Of a stretch of DNA of 64,000 bases, positions 8,026-15,424 are shown piece by piece. Numbering within the stretch: the stretch's first letter is position 1; every line of letters starts with the position of its first letter. The translations under genes and the position numbers were made by a program. The stretch comes from an uncultured Paracoccaceae bacterium (GTDB lineage: Bacteria > Pseudomonadota > Alphaproteobacteria > Rhodobacterales > Rhodobacteraceae). Under the pieces are notes generated by a model. That model had not been told where the DNA came from. It made no database searches and saw nothing but the letters and a program-made list of their open reading frames with translations. The stretch spans positions 88,751-152,750 of the forward strand of contig CANMQJ010000015.1 of the NCBI GenBank assembly GCA_947500005.1. Direction: 5' to 3'.

Positions 8026-9027
8026 TCAACCCAATTCCGAGACCTTTTGAAGGCGCCCTTCTGGTGGCCTAGAGGATGCACGCTCCACTCTTACGATTAC
8101 CTCCATCGAAACCGGATCGGCGTTTGTTCCAAGGAACGTGCCCGCCACCGGCGTGACTTGCGCGATGTTTCGGGCCACGATGTTTCGGGCCACAGCGAGC
8201 GGTATCAGGTTACGGGATCCGACACTCCGGTTCGTTGGATCGAAGGCAATCCATCCGGCACCGGGTACAAATATCTCAACCCAGGCATGGGTAGATCCAG
8301 CACCTGCCGAGCCAATCAGACTCGTTTCAGGATCGGACAAATAGCCGGAGACGATGCGGGCCCCCAGGCCAAGACGGCGGGCAGCCTCTGCAAGCAGGAC
8401 TGCGAAATCGCGGCACGAGCCCCAACCCCGGTCGAGTGTTTCGATCGGCGATTGGGTGCCTTCGTCGTCGCGGCTCTGATAGGAAATCTGCAAGAATACG
8501 CCATTGCTGATGTCCTTCAGCAGAGACAGCGTGTCGGTCGGGCGCGCCATGACAAAGTCCTCGACCCATCGGGCGAGGCGGCCATCGAAGTCGCCATATT
8601 GCGGTATCGTCAACGCACCCAGGTCTGTCCATTCATCGGCGCCGTAGACAAAGGGGTACTGGGTGGCCGAGCCAGAGATGGCAAAGACCGGCCAAGCCGG
8701 CGCAGTCAGTTCCACTCTGGCACGGCCTTCGATCACCAGATGATCTGTCGAACCGCCAAACACGGCGGTGGCGATCGCGTTGCCGGCCACATCATGCGCC
8801 CAAGTTACGGATGCCGGTGGAGCGATGGACAGATCATGCGAGAAAAGACGCAATTCCCGCGTTTCGCGGGGACGCAGCATCAACCTGTGCGGCCCGAGAG
8901 AAACCGGATGACGGTATCGGTAAGATGTCGTGTGGACGATGTCGAGAATGGCCAAACCAGTTCCAAGCAAGGTTAGAGGAAGTTGGCAGTCGCGCCGAGG
9001 CGGATCAGCGGCGACCGGATGCGCCAT
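8026..9027 (-). CDS. Transglutaminase-like cysteine hydrolase with intact catalytic triad
   Basis: A bacterial transglutaminase-like N-terminal domain begins with LDIVHTTSYRYRHPV and is followed by the transglutaminase core. The catalytic Cys lies in DRGWGSCRDFAVLLAEA, the His in GSTHAWVEIF and the Asp in AFDPTNR, so the triad is complete. Proteins of this type act as cytoplasmic proteases or amidases; their substrates are mostly unknown. No signal peptide is visible. The start is uncertain: ATG 9027 overlaps the upstream zinc-ribbon gene by 23 bases, while TTG 8955, preceded by TTGGAAC, would start just before the conserved domain. It is the last gene of a minus-strand run beginning near 12495. 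Confidence 0.88.
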   Translation of the reverse strand: MAHPVAADPPRRDCQLPLTLLGTGLAILDIVHTTSYRYRHPVSLGPHRLMLRPRETRELRLFSHDLSIAPPASVTWAHDVAGNAIATAVFGGSTDHLVIEGRARVELTAPAWPVFAISGSATQYPFVYGADEWTDLGALTIPQYGDFDGRLARWVEDFVMARPTDTLSLLKDISNGVFLQISYQSRDDEGTQSPIETLDRGWGSCRDFAVLLAEAARRLGLGARIVSGYLSDPETSLIGSAGAGSTHAWVEIFVPGAGWIAFDPTNRSVGSRNLIPLAVARNIVARNIAQVTPVAGTFLGTNADPVSMEVIVRVERASSRPPEGRLQKVSELG

Positions 9028-9217
9028 GTCTGGCAGGTACGGCGCTTCGCCAGGCGTTCAACCCCTTGCAGCGCCGGCAAATCCGTTCTCCGAAACCTTC
9101 GCTCCGGAACAGGGTATCGCATCGCAGGCAATGTCGTTCCTGCGGAACGTCGCCCACGGCCTTTGCCGTCGAGATGGCTGGCGTCGCACCGTGGTGGATG
9201 GCCTTGTTCGCCATCAC
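9005..9217 (-). CDS. Small zinc-ribbon protein (70 aa)
   Basis: The 70-residue product has two CxxC knuckles, HCLRC and ICRRC, separated by a short loop with SEGFGER. This is a treble-clef or zinc-ribbon pattern, followed by a basic tail. I recognise it as a small conserved alphaproteobacterial type with no assigned role. Its ATG overlaps the stop of the upstream gene by four bases, which supports it as a real, translationally coupled gene. Zinc binding is inferred from the four cysteines. Confidence 0.75.
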   Translation of the reverse strand: MMANKAIHHGATPAISTAKAVGDVPQERHCLRCDTLFRSEGFGERICRRCKGLNAWRSAVPARHGASGRR

Positions 9218-9765
9218 AAATGTCCCGCTACGTGATGTGTGCGCGAGGACAACCGTGACACCGGTCTTGAAGGCATACCCTCGTTTTCGGCGGCACAGAT
9301 TGATTCATCGTCCACTGTTCTTTGAATGGTCCTGTTCGACGCCGGCTCATCCAAGCCGGGACCAAGCGTCCCGCGCCCATAGTAGAACTGGCGCAGATGC
9401 GCCTCGGAAACACCGTCGGCTTGCATCACAAGGCGCACCATTGGATCGGCCAGCATTTCTTCCAGGAAGAAGTCCGACAACGCCCTGCCCGTCAGCTTGT
9501 CCCTCGCGCGGGCATGGTCCAGATCGGAAAGGGTAACGGTGAGAGTCCGCGCAAGCCCGGGATGAGTTATCCGTGGGTGCAGCGTCACCAGGACGGAGGC
9601 TTTCCAGGCTTCAGGATCAAGATGGTCCGGAGGCGAAACCAGCTCGGTTTCGATGTCGTACTCCCCCGCGGGCAATGTTTCGCCAAAGCCCGGAACGGTG
9701 AACGGTCTGGAAAAAACCGCAACGGTCTTGCTTGTCAGATCTTCCATTGGCGCAATCTTTTCCAT
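9214..9765 (-). CDS. Conserved protein with PF(T/L)xPG...LPAG(E/D)Y motif, longer paralogue
   Basis: The 183-residue product starts with a conserved block, VFSRPFTVPGFGETLPAGEY, that is closely related to the start of the gene at 12181-12495. The two are paralogues within one gene run. The paralogue here has an extra C-terminal half of about 90 residues, including LADPMVRLVMQADGVSEAHL. No catalytic motif, signal peptide or membrane segment is seen. An internal ATG at 9747 would remove six residues and start directly before the conserved block. Function unknown; position suggests a role shared with the transglutaminases and small proteins around it. Confidence 0.75.
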   Translation of the reverse strand: MEKIAPMEDLTSKTVAVFSRPFTVPGFGETLPAGEYDIETELVSPPDHLDPEAWKASVLVTLHPRITHPGLARTLTVTLSDLDHARARDKLTGRALSDFFLEEMLADPMVRLVMQADGVSEAHLRQFYYGRGTLGPGLDEPASNRTIQRTVDDESICAAENEGMPSRPVSRLSSRTHHVAGHL

Positions 9766-9823
9766 TGTTGACGGGAGTGGTCCGCGCCCCGTCTGAGAAT
9801 GGGGCGCGCGGCCTGTGCAAAGC

Positions 9824-9958
9824 TCAAGATGTCTTTGATTTCGCTGGCGCTTCCTTGCCGGCGGCCATGGGCGTCTCCTTGGCAGGGGTCTTTGCGGTCT
9901 CCGCAGGCTTCGGCTTCATTGCAGCCATTGCCTCTGCGGTCAGGTCCTTGAAGGACAT
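9824..9958 (-). CDS. Small lysine/alanine/proline-rich protein (44 aa)
   Basis: An open frame of 44 codons begins at the ATG at 9958 with MSFKDLTAEAMAAMKPK and continues with alternating Lys, Ala, Pro and Thr (KETPMAAGKEAPAKSKTS). The sequence AAAGGA lies eight bases upstream of the ATG, an excellent ribosome binding site. The composition is disordered and basic, like small stress-related or nucleic-acid-associated proteins, but I know no named family for it. It sits between two genes of the same strand. An upstream in-frame ATG at 10000 lacks a ribosome binding site. Confidence 0.6.
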   Translation of the reverse strand: MSFKDLTAEAMAAMKPKPAETAKTPAKETPMAAGKEAPAKSKTS

Positions 9959-10090
9959 GTCATCGATCCTTTGATTGGCCGGCGCCAACTCCTCGTCCAT
10001 GACGGACCGGGATGCTTGGCATCGGTGTTATATATATGGGGATCGTCGGCCCGCTTTACGATGGGGCATGGGAAAAGAAACCAAGCTCGA

Positions 10091-10897
10091 TCAGGCCAGT
10101 TCGTCCGTCCACACCTTGAATTCCATCAAAGTGTTCGGACCGAAAGTCTGGGTCAAAGGGACATCCGCAGCGTCGCGGCCGCGCGCGATCAGAATTCTCG
10201 CGAACCGCGGCTTGTTGTTCCGGGGATCGAAGATGTGCCATTCTCCAGAGAGGAACACCTCCATCCACGCTGCGAAATCCCCGGGTGGATGCGGCAGAGG
10301 TTCGCCGATATCGCTCAGATATCCGGTGCAGTATCGGGCCGGAATGTTCATGCAGCGGCACAGGGCGATGGCGAGATGGGCAAAGTCGCGGCAGACACCC
10401 TGCCTTTCCGAGAGGGTCTGCGATGCAGTGCGCGTCGCCTTCGCCTGCATGTAGTCGAAGCGGACATGCGCGTGCACGAAATCGCAGATCGCCTGAACGC
10501 GCGACCACCCGGGTTCAGTGGCCTCGAAAAGGCGCCACGCTTCCTCCGAAAGAAGGTCGGTATCGCAATATCGGCTCCCCTGTAAGTACACGAGCGTCTC
10601 GAAAGGCAGATCCTGAACCGCGTGTTGCCGCGCACCAGGCGACACGGGATCGGGTCGGCCCGTGTCACGCAAGACGCCATCCGTTGAGAGGCAGAAGTCG
10701 CCCGCCGGTGCCAAAAGCCTTGTACACCAGTTGCCGAAGCCGTCCCGGTAACTTTCCAGCGGAACGCTTGGCGACGTAACCAGATGATCGGCGCATTCCA
10801 GATCGCTGAAACGAGAGTAGTGGACATTCAGCAGAGCGATAAGAGGCGTCGGTTGAGGGAAGCTGTATCGCAGGCGAAACCCTGTGCGGACGCGCAT
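10091..10897 (-). CDS. Transglutaminase-like protein lacking the usual catalytic histidine
   Basis: The 268-residue product has the transglutaminase-like N-terminal domain (MRVRTGFRLRYSFPQPTP) and a core with the Cys in ERQGVCRDFAHLA and the Asp in HIFDPRNN. The position that normally reads D-x-H-A-W reads GDFAAWMEVF here, so the catalytic His is replaced by Ala. This contrasts with the complete triad in the gene at 8026. I recall a subfamily with this substitution, which could mean another residue takes over or the protein is non-hydrolytic. The start was chosen at ATG 10897, where family homology begins; ATG 10918 is also possible. It belongs to the same minus-strand run. Confidence 0.85.
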   Translation of the reverse strand: MRVRTGFRLRYSFPQPTPLIALLNVHYSRFSDLECADHLVTSPSVPLESYRDGFGNWCTRLLAPAGDFCLSTDGVLRDTGRPDPVSPGARQHAVQDLPFETLVYLQGSRYCDTDLLSEEAWRLFEATEPGWSRVQAICDFVHAHVRFDYMQAKATRTASQTLSERQGVCRDFAHLAIALCRCMNIPARYCTGYLSDIGEPLPHPPGDFAAWMEVFLSGEWHIFDPRNNKPRFARILIARGRDAADVPLTQTFGPNTLMEFKVWTDELA

Positions 10898-10931
10898 GCC
10901 GACCGTGTGTCCGGTCATCTGCCTGTAAACT

Positions 10932-11753
10932 TCATCGGCCAAGGACGCACTCTCCTTTGGAGAGTTGAAAGCCCCGTTCGCAGGTCCACCGGTTTCCGGT
11001 TCGGTCGAGATAGGCGTTCTCCGGCAGATCGATGGCGACACAGGCACCGCTTAGCGGTCCGTACCCACGCTCACAGCGCCAGCCCGCCCCATAGGATGCC
11101 TGGTCGAGAAACGCGTTCGTCGGCACGACAATGGCGTCGCATCGGTCGCCGCTCTTCACGAACCCTCTCTCGCAAGCCCAGGCGGCGCCGTAATTCGCGT
11201 TCGTCAGATAGCCGTTTTCCGGAACGGAAACCGGAAGGCACTCTCCTGCGGCCTCCGAGTAACCCCGATCACATTCCCAACCTGTCCCCGAGCTGTACTC
11301 GGTCAGGTAGGAGTGCTCGGGCAGAACGATTGGTAAACATGTGTCGTTCTTCTGGCGGTATCCGCGTTCGCATCGCCAATCGTGCCCGGAAGGTCGTAGA
11401 AATGCGTTGTCCGGCACAGGGATCGGAGCGCAGGACGTTCCGTTCACCTCTTCATATCCCCGGCTGCACGTCCAACCAGGCCCGTAGGGGCGTCCGTTTG
11501 CATAGGAGTTTTCAGGCAGATCGATTGCAAGGCATTCCGCACCTTCCACCCTGTAGCCAAGTTGGCAGACCCATCCGCCACCATAGCTGCGCGCCTGAGC
11601 GTTCTCCGGCATTGGTCCGGTGCCATCCTGTGCAAATGCGGGAAAAGCCACGGTCGCTATGAAACTTGCCAGGACAGTCAATTTCGCGATCAGTCGTTTC
11701 AGCAGATGCCGCGTGGCGCCATGTGGCCATGCCGGTCGTTCAGGATGGGCCAT
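10932..11753 (-). CDS. Secreted protein with seven cysteine-paired WxCxxGY repeats
   Basis: After a signal peptide (hydrophobic core LTVLASFIATVAFPAFAQ) the mature protein is seven tandem units of about 32-33 residues. Each has W-x-C-x-x-G-[YF], then a second Cys about eight residues on, then P-E-N-x-Y/F-L. Two cysteines per unit suggest one disulfide per repeat, as in small EGF-like or lectin-type modules, so the protein probably acts in the periplasm or outside the cell. I recognise similar repeats in uncharacterised alphaproteobacterial secreted proteins but no function. ATG 11753 was chosen for the signal peptide. A TTG at 11843 overlaps the upstream stop codon but would add 30 residues before the signal. 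Confidence 0.8.
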   Translation of the reverse strand: MAHPERPAWPHGATRHLLKRLIAKLTVLASFIATVAFPAFAQDGTGPMPENAQARSYGGGWVCQLGYRVEGAECLAIDLPENSYANGRPYGPGWTCSRGYEEVNGTSCAPIPVPDNAFLRPSGHDWRCERGYRQKNDTCLPIVLPEHSYLTEYSSGTGWECDRGYSEAAGECLPVSVPENGYLTNANYGAAWACERGFVKSGDRCDAIVVPTNAFLDQASYGAGWRCERGYGPLSGACVAIDLPENAYLDRTGNRWTCERGFQLSKGECVLGR

Positions 11754-11839
11754 CGCGAAAGACGGTGGCACCAAGCTTTCCGCGTGTACCAAGGCATGTT
11801 GCACTTCGCGTGCTTCGGCGTGAGCCGCTACCTTAATGT

Positions 11840-12184
11840 TCAAAGCTCAAGCGCCTCGAGGCAGGCCCTCGCGAGGTCCCGGTCCGGGGCATCGGTGCCG
11901 GGGACCGTCGCCCAGCCGGCCTCCATCAGCGCGTCGCGCTTTTGATAGGTCGAGGCGGCCCGGATCGTTTCAAGCTTCTCCGCCCGTCCGGGATCGGACC
12001 GCGCCATGTCGAGACACACCGGTACCATGGAGGCAACGACATCGTCGCGGGACATTGCCATCGCCCTGTCATTCGCGGTGCCGCCGGTCACCCAGCCGCC
12101 CCATGTAAATCCGACGAAACCGACAAAGACTGCGCCGGCCAACGCGCCGTAAATGGCGGGTTTGAGCCATTCGGGAGTGTTCAT
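11840..12184 (-). CDS. Small membrane protein (114 aa) with periplasmic tail
   Basis: A single hydrophobic helix (AIYGALAGAVFVGFVGFTWG) follows a short N-terminus. The remaining 85 residues are soluble and contain two cysteines (MVPVCLDMAR and LARACLEALEL). Such proteins are conserved in alphaproteobacteria without an assigned role. The ATG overlaps the stop of the upstream gene by four bases (ATGA), supporting translational coupling within this run. Confidence 0.75.
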   Translation of the reverse strand: MNTPEWLKPAIYGALAGAVFVGFVGFTWGGWVTGGTANDRAMAMSRDDVVASMVPVCLDMARSDPGRAEKLETIRAASTYQKRDALMEAGWATVPGTDAPDRDLARACLEALEL

Positions 12185-12495
12185 GTACTATCCTCCTGCG
12201 GGGAAAGCGCCGCATCGCTGTGATGGTTCTTCTCGGTCGCGGCCTGATCCCGGCTGAGCGCCTCTTTCAGGTCGCTGTCGGAAATCGCCCGCAATTCGGA
12301 GCGTCCCGCGTGACCGCCCCTGCCGCGCACTGTCAGGTACGTCGCCGTCCGTCGGTAAGCCTCGAAGCTCAGCCCTTGGAGAAGCTCCTCTTCGACAAGA
12401 ACTTCATAATCGCCCGCGGGCAGGTCATCGGTGTAGCCCGGCAAGGTGAACGGGTTCGAAAACGTTACCGTCGATCTAGTGGACCGCGTGTTCAT
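12181..12495 (-). CDS. Conserved protein with PF(T/L)xPG...LPAGDY motif, short paralogue
   Basis: The 104-residue product begins with VTFSNPFTLPGYTDDLPAGD followed by YEVLVEEELLQGLSFEAYRR, a compact conserved domain seen in many alphaproteobacteria, and ends in a polar tail. It is the short paralogue of the protein at 9214-9765. It is the first gene of the minus-strand run that ends at 8026. ATG 12495 is preferred over ATG 12510 because it is closer to the conserved block. A motif shared with the region upstream of the gene at 13613 lies about 120 bases upstream of this start. Confidence 0.75.
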   Translation of the reverse strand: MNTRSTRSTVTFSNPFTLPGYTDDLPAGDYEVLVEEELLQGLSFEAYRRTATYLTVRGRGGHAGRSELRAISDSDLKEALSRDQAATEKNHHSDAALSPQEDST

Positions 12496-12610
12496 CTCTG
12501 GTCTCCGCAATGTGGGCAGAACCGTCGTTCACAACCGTAGAGGGCCCCTTGGGTCCAGACCTCGGCCAGTCGAACGATTTCTCTTGTTTTACTTCGGGAT
12601 CGTTCGGCTG

Positions 12611-12633
12611 GCGCTGACACATGTTAGTCCCGG
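12611..12633 (-). promoter_or_regulatory. Shared upstream motif, copy 1
   Basis: Read on the minus strand, this 23-base site contains CCGGGACTAACATG followed by TGTCAGCGC. It matches the site at 13432-13454 at 21 of 23 positions. Both copies lie 115-160 bases upstream of a gene start and point toward that gene, which fits a common promoter element or operator. No binding protein is known. Confidence 0.4.
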
Positions 12634-12762
12634 GCACCGAACCGGTTGCGAGCTCGGTAGAAACAGTCGTCAGAACTGACCTGTGTAAGCGCGCTGGAAC
12701 CGGCCTCCGCGTAGGCTTGGGGGAAACAGGGACGATTTGCGTTCCTGCAACCAAGGAATGGA

Positions 12763-13194
12763 ATGACTATGGTCGAACGCAATGTCCTCAACCCGAACCC
12801 GCCCGAATTCGAGCGATTTCTTTATGCGTCGGTTGGCGAGGACCGGAACGGATATGTCGTGACGGTTCTTTCCGCGCTCGCGCGCCTCGGCCTCGATCCA
12901 TGGAAAGAATCCGCTGAACTGGTCGCGCTGGGGCGCGAAGCGGCGCGAGCGCGGTTGGGGACATTGCTTGCTCGATGTCGGGACGTTCCTGCGCTCGCCA
13001 GCGATCACGACAGGATTGCACGAGACTTGAGCCAGTTGCTCCCCGAAGGCCAGGCGTCAGGTAGCCTGAAGAGAGTTCTCCCGAGCGTCGCTGACGGCCG
13101 CCCAGGCACAAGCGGCGCGATCTGGGTAGTGCTCGCCCTCATCTTGTTGCTGTTTCAAATATTCAAGATTGGCGGGTGGGGGTCAGGCGTATGA
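12763..13194 (+). CDS. Conserved protein with C-terminal membrane anchor (143 aa)
   Basis: The N-terminal 100 or so residues are soluble and begin with a block I recognise from alphaproteobacterial unknowns (NPNPPEFERFLYASVGEDRN, then SVLSALARLGLDPW). A single C-terminal helix (IWVVLALILLLFQIFKI) would anchor it in the inner membrane with the body in the cytoplasm. MTMVERN begins at 12763, with a second ATG at 12769. It diverges from the minus-strand run that starts near 12495. No function is known. Confidence 0.8.
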   Translation: MTMVERNVLNPNPPEFERFLYASVGEDRNGYVVTVLSALARLGLDPWKESAELVALGREAARARLGTLLARCRDVPALASDHDRIARDLSQLLPEGQASGSLKRVLPSVADGRPGTSGAIWVVLALILLLFQIFKIGGWGSGV

Positions 13195-13612
13195 CCGTTT
13201 CAATTGAGACCTGAAGGACACCGCCCCTTGCGGCACACAGGTCGAGCCGGTCCGGAGCCATCTTCGGCAGAAGACCGGCAGGCGTCCCGTGGTCATGGTC
13301 GAACGGCGCCTGACGGGGTGGTGCGTCTTGCTGCTGTATCAACCGGGCCAGACGTCAGCGTTCAGGGTCTCGCCCCAGAGGTGGCACCTGCATTCAAATA
13401 AGTGGCCGATGGAGATTCGAAGCGGTGAGCGCCGGGACTAACATGCGTCAGTGCGGCGAGGCGCAGACATCGGATAGGTGAGACGTGCCCGCCGAATATT
13501 TGGTGGGGCATTTTTTCCGAGTACCCAAGAAGCGTGTGGTCATGTGGCAGCCAATTGGTCCGCATGGCGGCACGCTTCTTATTCTCGGAACGTCCCTGAA
13601 AGGACAATCCCA
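13195..13612. other. Intergenic region carrying shared motif; no gene recognised
   Basis: Short open frames exist on both strands but show no family resemblance and no ribosome binding site. The stretch holds the shared 23-base motif at 13432-13454 and ends with AAAGGAC, the likely ribosome binding site of the small gene at 13613. Confidence 0.5.
13432..13454 (+). promoter_or_regulatory. Shared upstream motif, copy 2
   Basis: This plus-strand site, CCGGGACTAACATG followed by CGTCAGTGC, differs from the minus-strand copy at 12611-12633 by two transitions. It lies about 160 bases upstream of the small gene at 13613, in the same relative orientation as copy 1 to its own gene. A shared promoter or operator is the simplest reading. 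Confidence 0.4.
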
Positions 13613-13801
13613 ATGACACCCGAACAGACAAAGACCGCCGACAAGATGAAAACCGTCAAGGCAGCGTGGGACAAGGCGCCCGCCGGTCCGAAGAAGGATG
13701 CGGCGCTGAAGCATTACCAGGCAGCCGAGAAGGCGAACACGGCGAAGAACGAAGCCGAGACCAACAAGGAACTCGACGCGGCGTCCCACGCTCTGGCGTG
13801 A
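13613..13801 (+). CDS. Small helical lysine/alanine-rich protein (62 aa)
   Basis: The product (MTPEQTKTADKMKTVKAAWD onward) is rich in Ala, Lys and Glu and is probably one helical hairpin or coiled coil. It has no cysteine, no membrane segment and no signal peptide. The ATG at 13613 has AAAGGA about eight bases upstream, which excludes the longer upstream frame. It stands alone on its strand and is followed by a terminator-like hairpin. Composition resembles the 44-residue protein at 9824, which may point to a related stress role. Confidence 0.72.
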   Translation: MTPEQTKTADKMKTVKAAWDKAPAGPKKDAALKHYQAAEKANTAKNEAETNKELDAASHALA

Positions 13802-13829
13802 CCTCCTCCAGCGTCTGACCTGATTATCG

Positions 13830-13860
13830 GGGCCGCCAACCAAGTAAAGGAGGGCGGCCC
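13830..13860. terminator. Hairpin between convergent genes
   Basis: GGGCCGCC at 13830-13837 pairs perfectly with GGCGGCCC at 13853-13860 across a 15-base loop. It lies between the convergent stop codons at 13801 and 13863 and could serve both directions. The T-rich tail is weak. Confidence 0.55.
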
Positions 13861-13862
13861 TC

Positions 13863-14597
13863 CTATTTCAGGAGCGGCCCGGTTTGGTCCAGATATGCCG
13901 GATCGAACTCGGCAAGGTCCACCAGCCCGCCATAGTCTTTAAACACTACCTGCCCGTCCCGAAATGTCACCAACCCCCTCTCGCGAAGCTGGCGCAGGAC
14001 GCGGTTGACATGGACCGCGCTCAAGCCCAGCGTATCGGCGAGATGATACTGCGTCAGCGGGCATTCGAACCCTTCCTTGCTGCCCATGCCGACCAGCGCA
14101 AGCCTCGATCCCAGTTCCAGCAGGAAATGCGCCATGCGGGCGTCCGCATTCCGTCGACCGATCCCGACGAGGTGCTCCACGACCATCGCCTCGTCCCTTG
14201 ACGCAGCCCAGAGTATGGCCGTCGCCAAGCGAGGGGTCTGGACGAAGGCTTCCAGCAGGTCGCTCGTCAGCACTTCGGCAGCCTCGATGTCCACGATGGG
14301 TTCGAAGCTGTGGTCCGACGTGCGCAAGAGCACACTCCGCAGCCCCAGAAAATCTCCGGGCACCTGGAAATCCACGATCTGCCGCGTCCCGTCGGCCTGT
14401 AGCTTGTAGGAACAGACCCAACCCGCGGACAGGATATAAGCGGCCCGTGCCGTCTGGCCCTGATGCACCATATCGCGCCCCGCGACGAAGGACCGGCGAC
14501 GCTGGTGCAGTCGTTCGAGGACGGCCAGTTCGACCTCAGACAGGGCCGCGAAGGCTGACAGCTTGAGGGTCAGCGGGCTGTGTTCAACTGGTGTCAT
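13863..14597 (-). CDS. Crp/Fnr-family transcriptional regulator
   Basis: The 244-residue protein has a cyclic-nucleotide-binding-like beta-roll (residues about 20-125, with GQTARAAYILSAGWVCSYK and DFLGLRSVLL), a long dimer helix and a C-terminal helix-turn-helix (LTQYHLADTLGLSAVHVNRV, then LRQLRERGLV). It lacks the N-terminal cysteine cluster of oxygen-sensing FNR, so it is more like the many uncharacterised alphaproteobacterial members of this family. It diverges from the small gene at 14745 and lies beside the small-protein cluster. Its signal and targets are not readable. Confidence 0.9.
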   Translation of the reverse strand: MTPVEHSPLTLKLSAFAALSEVELAVLERLHQRRRSFVAGRDMVHQGQTARAAYILSAGWVCSYKLQADGTRQIVDFQVPGDFLGLRSVLLRTSDHSFEPIVDIEAAEVLTSDLLEAFVQTPRLATAILWAASRDEAMVVEHLVGIGRRNADARMAHFLLELGSRLALVGMGSKEGFECPLTQYHLADTLGLSAVHVNRVLRQLRERGLVTFRDGQVVFKDYGGLVDLAEFDPAYLDQTGPLLK

Positions 14598-14744
14598 TGG
14601 GCCTCCCGGCCTGTCGTGAACCAGGAGCGGAAATCGGCCCGCACACTGCTCTGGATCAGTCCAACATAGAGCACTTGCTGCGAGAAGTACGGATGCATTT
14701 GAGCCTGCCCTTTCCGGTTCATGATGCCAGGGGAGGAAATCCTT

Positions 14745-14981
14745 ATGACAACGGCCAGTGAGTACGCGGGTCAGGCCGCACTATCGATCTGCGAGGCGCT
14801 CCTGCTTGCCTTGAACGATCGCGGACTGCTTCCGGAGCACGAGATCGTGGGGATTCTTCGCGACGCCGCGGCGACGCATGAGAACGCCTTGGGCACCGAA
14901 CTCGAAACGGAAACGCACCGCGCCGTTGCAGATCTGATCAACGCGATCATCGCTGGCGGCAACTCTGTTCGGCGCTTGTGA
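14745..14981 (+). CDS. Small conserved helical protein (78 aa)
   Basis: The product starts MTTASEYAGQAALSICEALL and is predicted to be mostly alpha-helical. It shows LLPEHEIVGILRDAAATHEN in the middle and ends near AIIAGGNSVRRL. The ATG at 14745 has GGGAGG eight bases upstream, a strong ribosome binding site, so an earlier ATG at 14721 is unlikely. I recognise no named family. It diverges from the Crp/Fnr gene. Confidence 0.75.
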   Translation: MTTASEYAGQAALSICEALLLALNDRGLLPEHEIVGILRDAAATHENALGTELETETHRAVADLINAIIAGGNSVRRL

Positions 14982-15290
14982 TGTCACGCATCGGAGATGT
15001 GCAGGAGCATTGAAGGTTGATAGTTGATAGGACGCAGAAAGGAATTGTCAGGGCGCCATTATGGGACCCCTTGCTTGGAAACTTCAATGCTGCCCGGAAG
15101 CAGTCCGCGCCTTCTCCGCGATGCCCGAGCTTTTTTGGACCCCGAGAAAAAGCTGAGCAACGCCCGCGCATCGATGGAGTCACCGACCGGCCCGGCGGAG
15201 ACAAACTGGTGGAGCAGCCGTCCCTGACTGTCTCAGATGGTGTGCGGTCTGGTGTTCATTCCTCTCGCAAGCCGTGAATACACCCCGGTT
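14982..15290. other. Intergenic stretch without recognised gene
   Basis: Only short, low-credibility open frames are present on both strands. The stretch leads into the 33-base tandem repeat and the RTX gene promoter region. Confidence 0.5.
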
Positions 15291-15356
15291 GCCTGATCAA
15301 TCGGCCATGTCCCATATACTCATGCCTGATCAATCGGCCATGGCCCATATACTCAT
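15291..15356 (+). repeat. Two tandem 33-base units upstream of RTX gene
   Basis: The unit begins GCCTGATCAATCGGCCATG and ends CCCATATACTCAT. It occurs twice without a gap (15291-15323 and 15324-15356) with one G/T difference. It lies 69 bases before the RTX start codon. The units contain GATC and CATATACTCAT and could be paired operator sites or a slippage duplication. No further units or spacers exist, so it is not a CRISPR array. Confidence 0.85.
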
Positions 15357-15424
15357 TGATAAGTTCGAATATATGACGTAGCGATAAATTGTCGCGCCCA
15401 ACGTGACAGTTCGGGAGGACAAAA

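Noticed and set aside
9732..9974. 80-codon plus-strand open frame
   Set aside because: The opposite strand encodes the 44-residue protein with an excellent ribosome binding site, and the plus frame also overlaps the start of the gene at 9214-9765.
12476..12754. Minus-strand frames with PNDPEVKQEKSFDWPRSGPK or a CERRFCPHC zinc-knuckle-like tail
   Set aside because: Two competing frames, neither with a good ribosome binding site. They cover the leader of the minus-strand run and the shared motif. A small gene is possible but unsupported.
15291..15356. Possible CRISPR array
   Set aside because: Only two abutting units, no spacers and no cas genes; called a tandem duplication instead.
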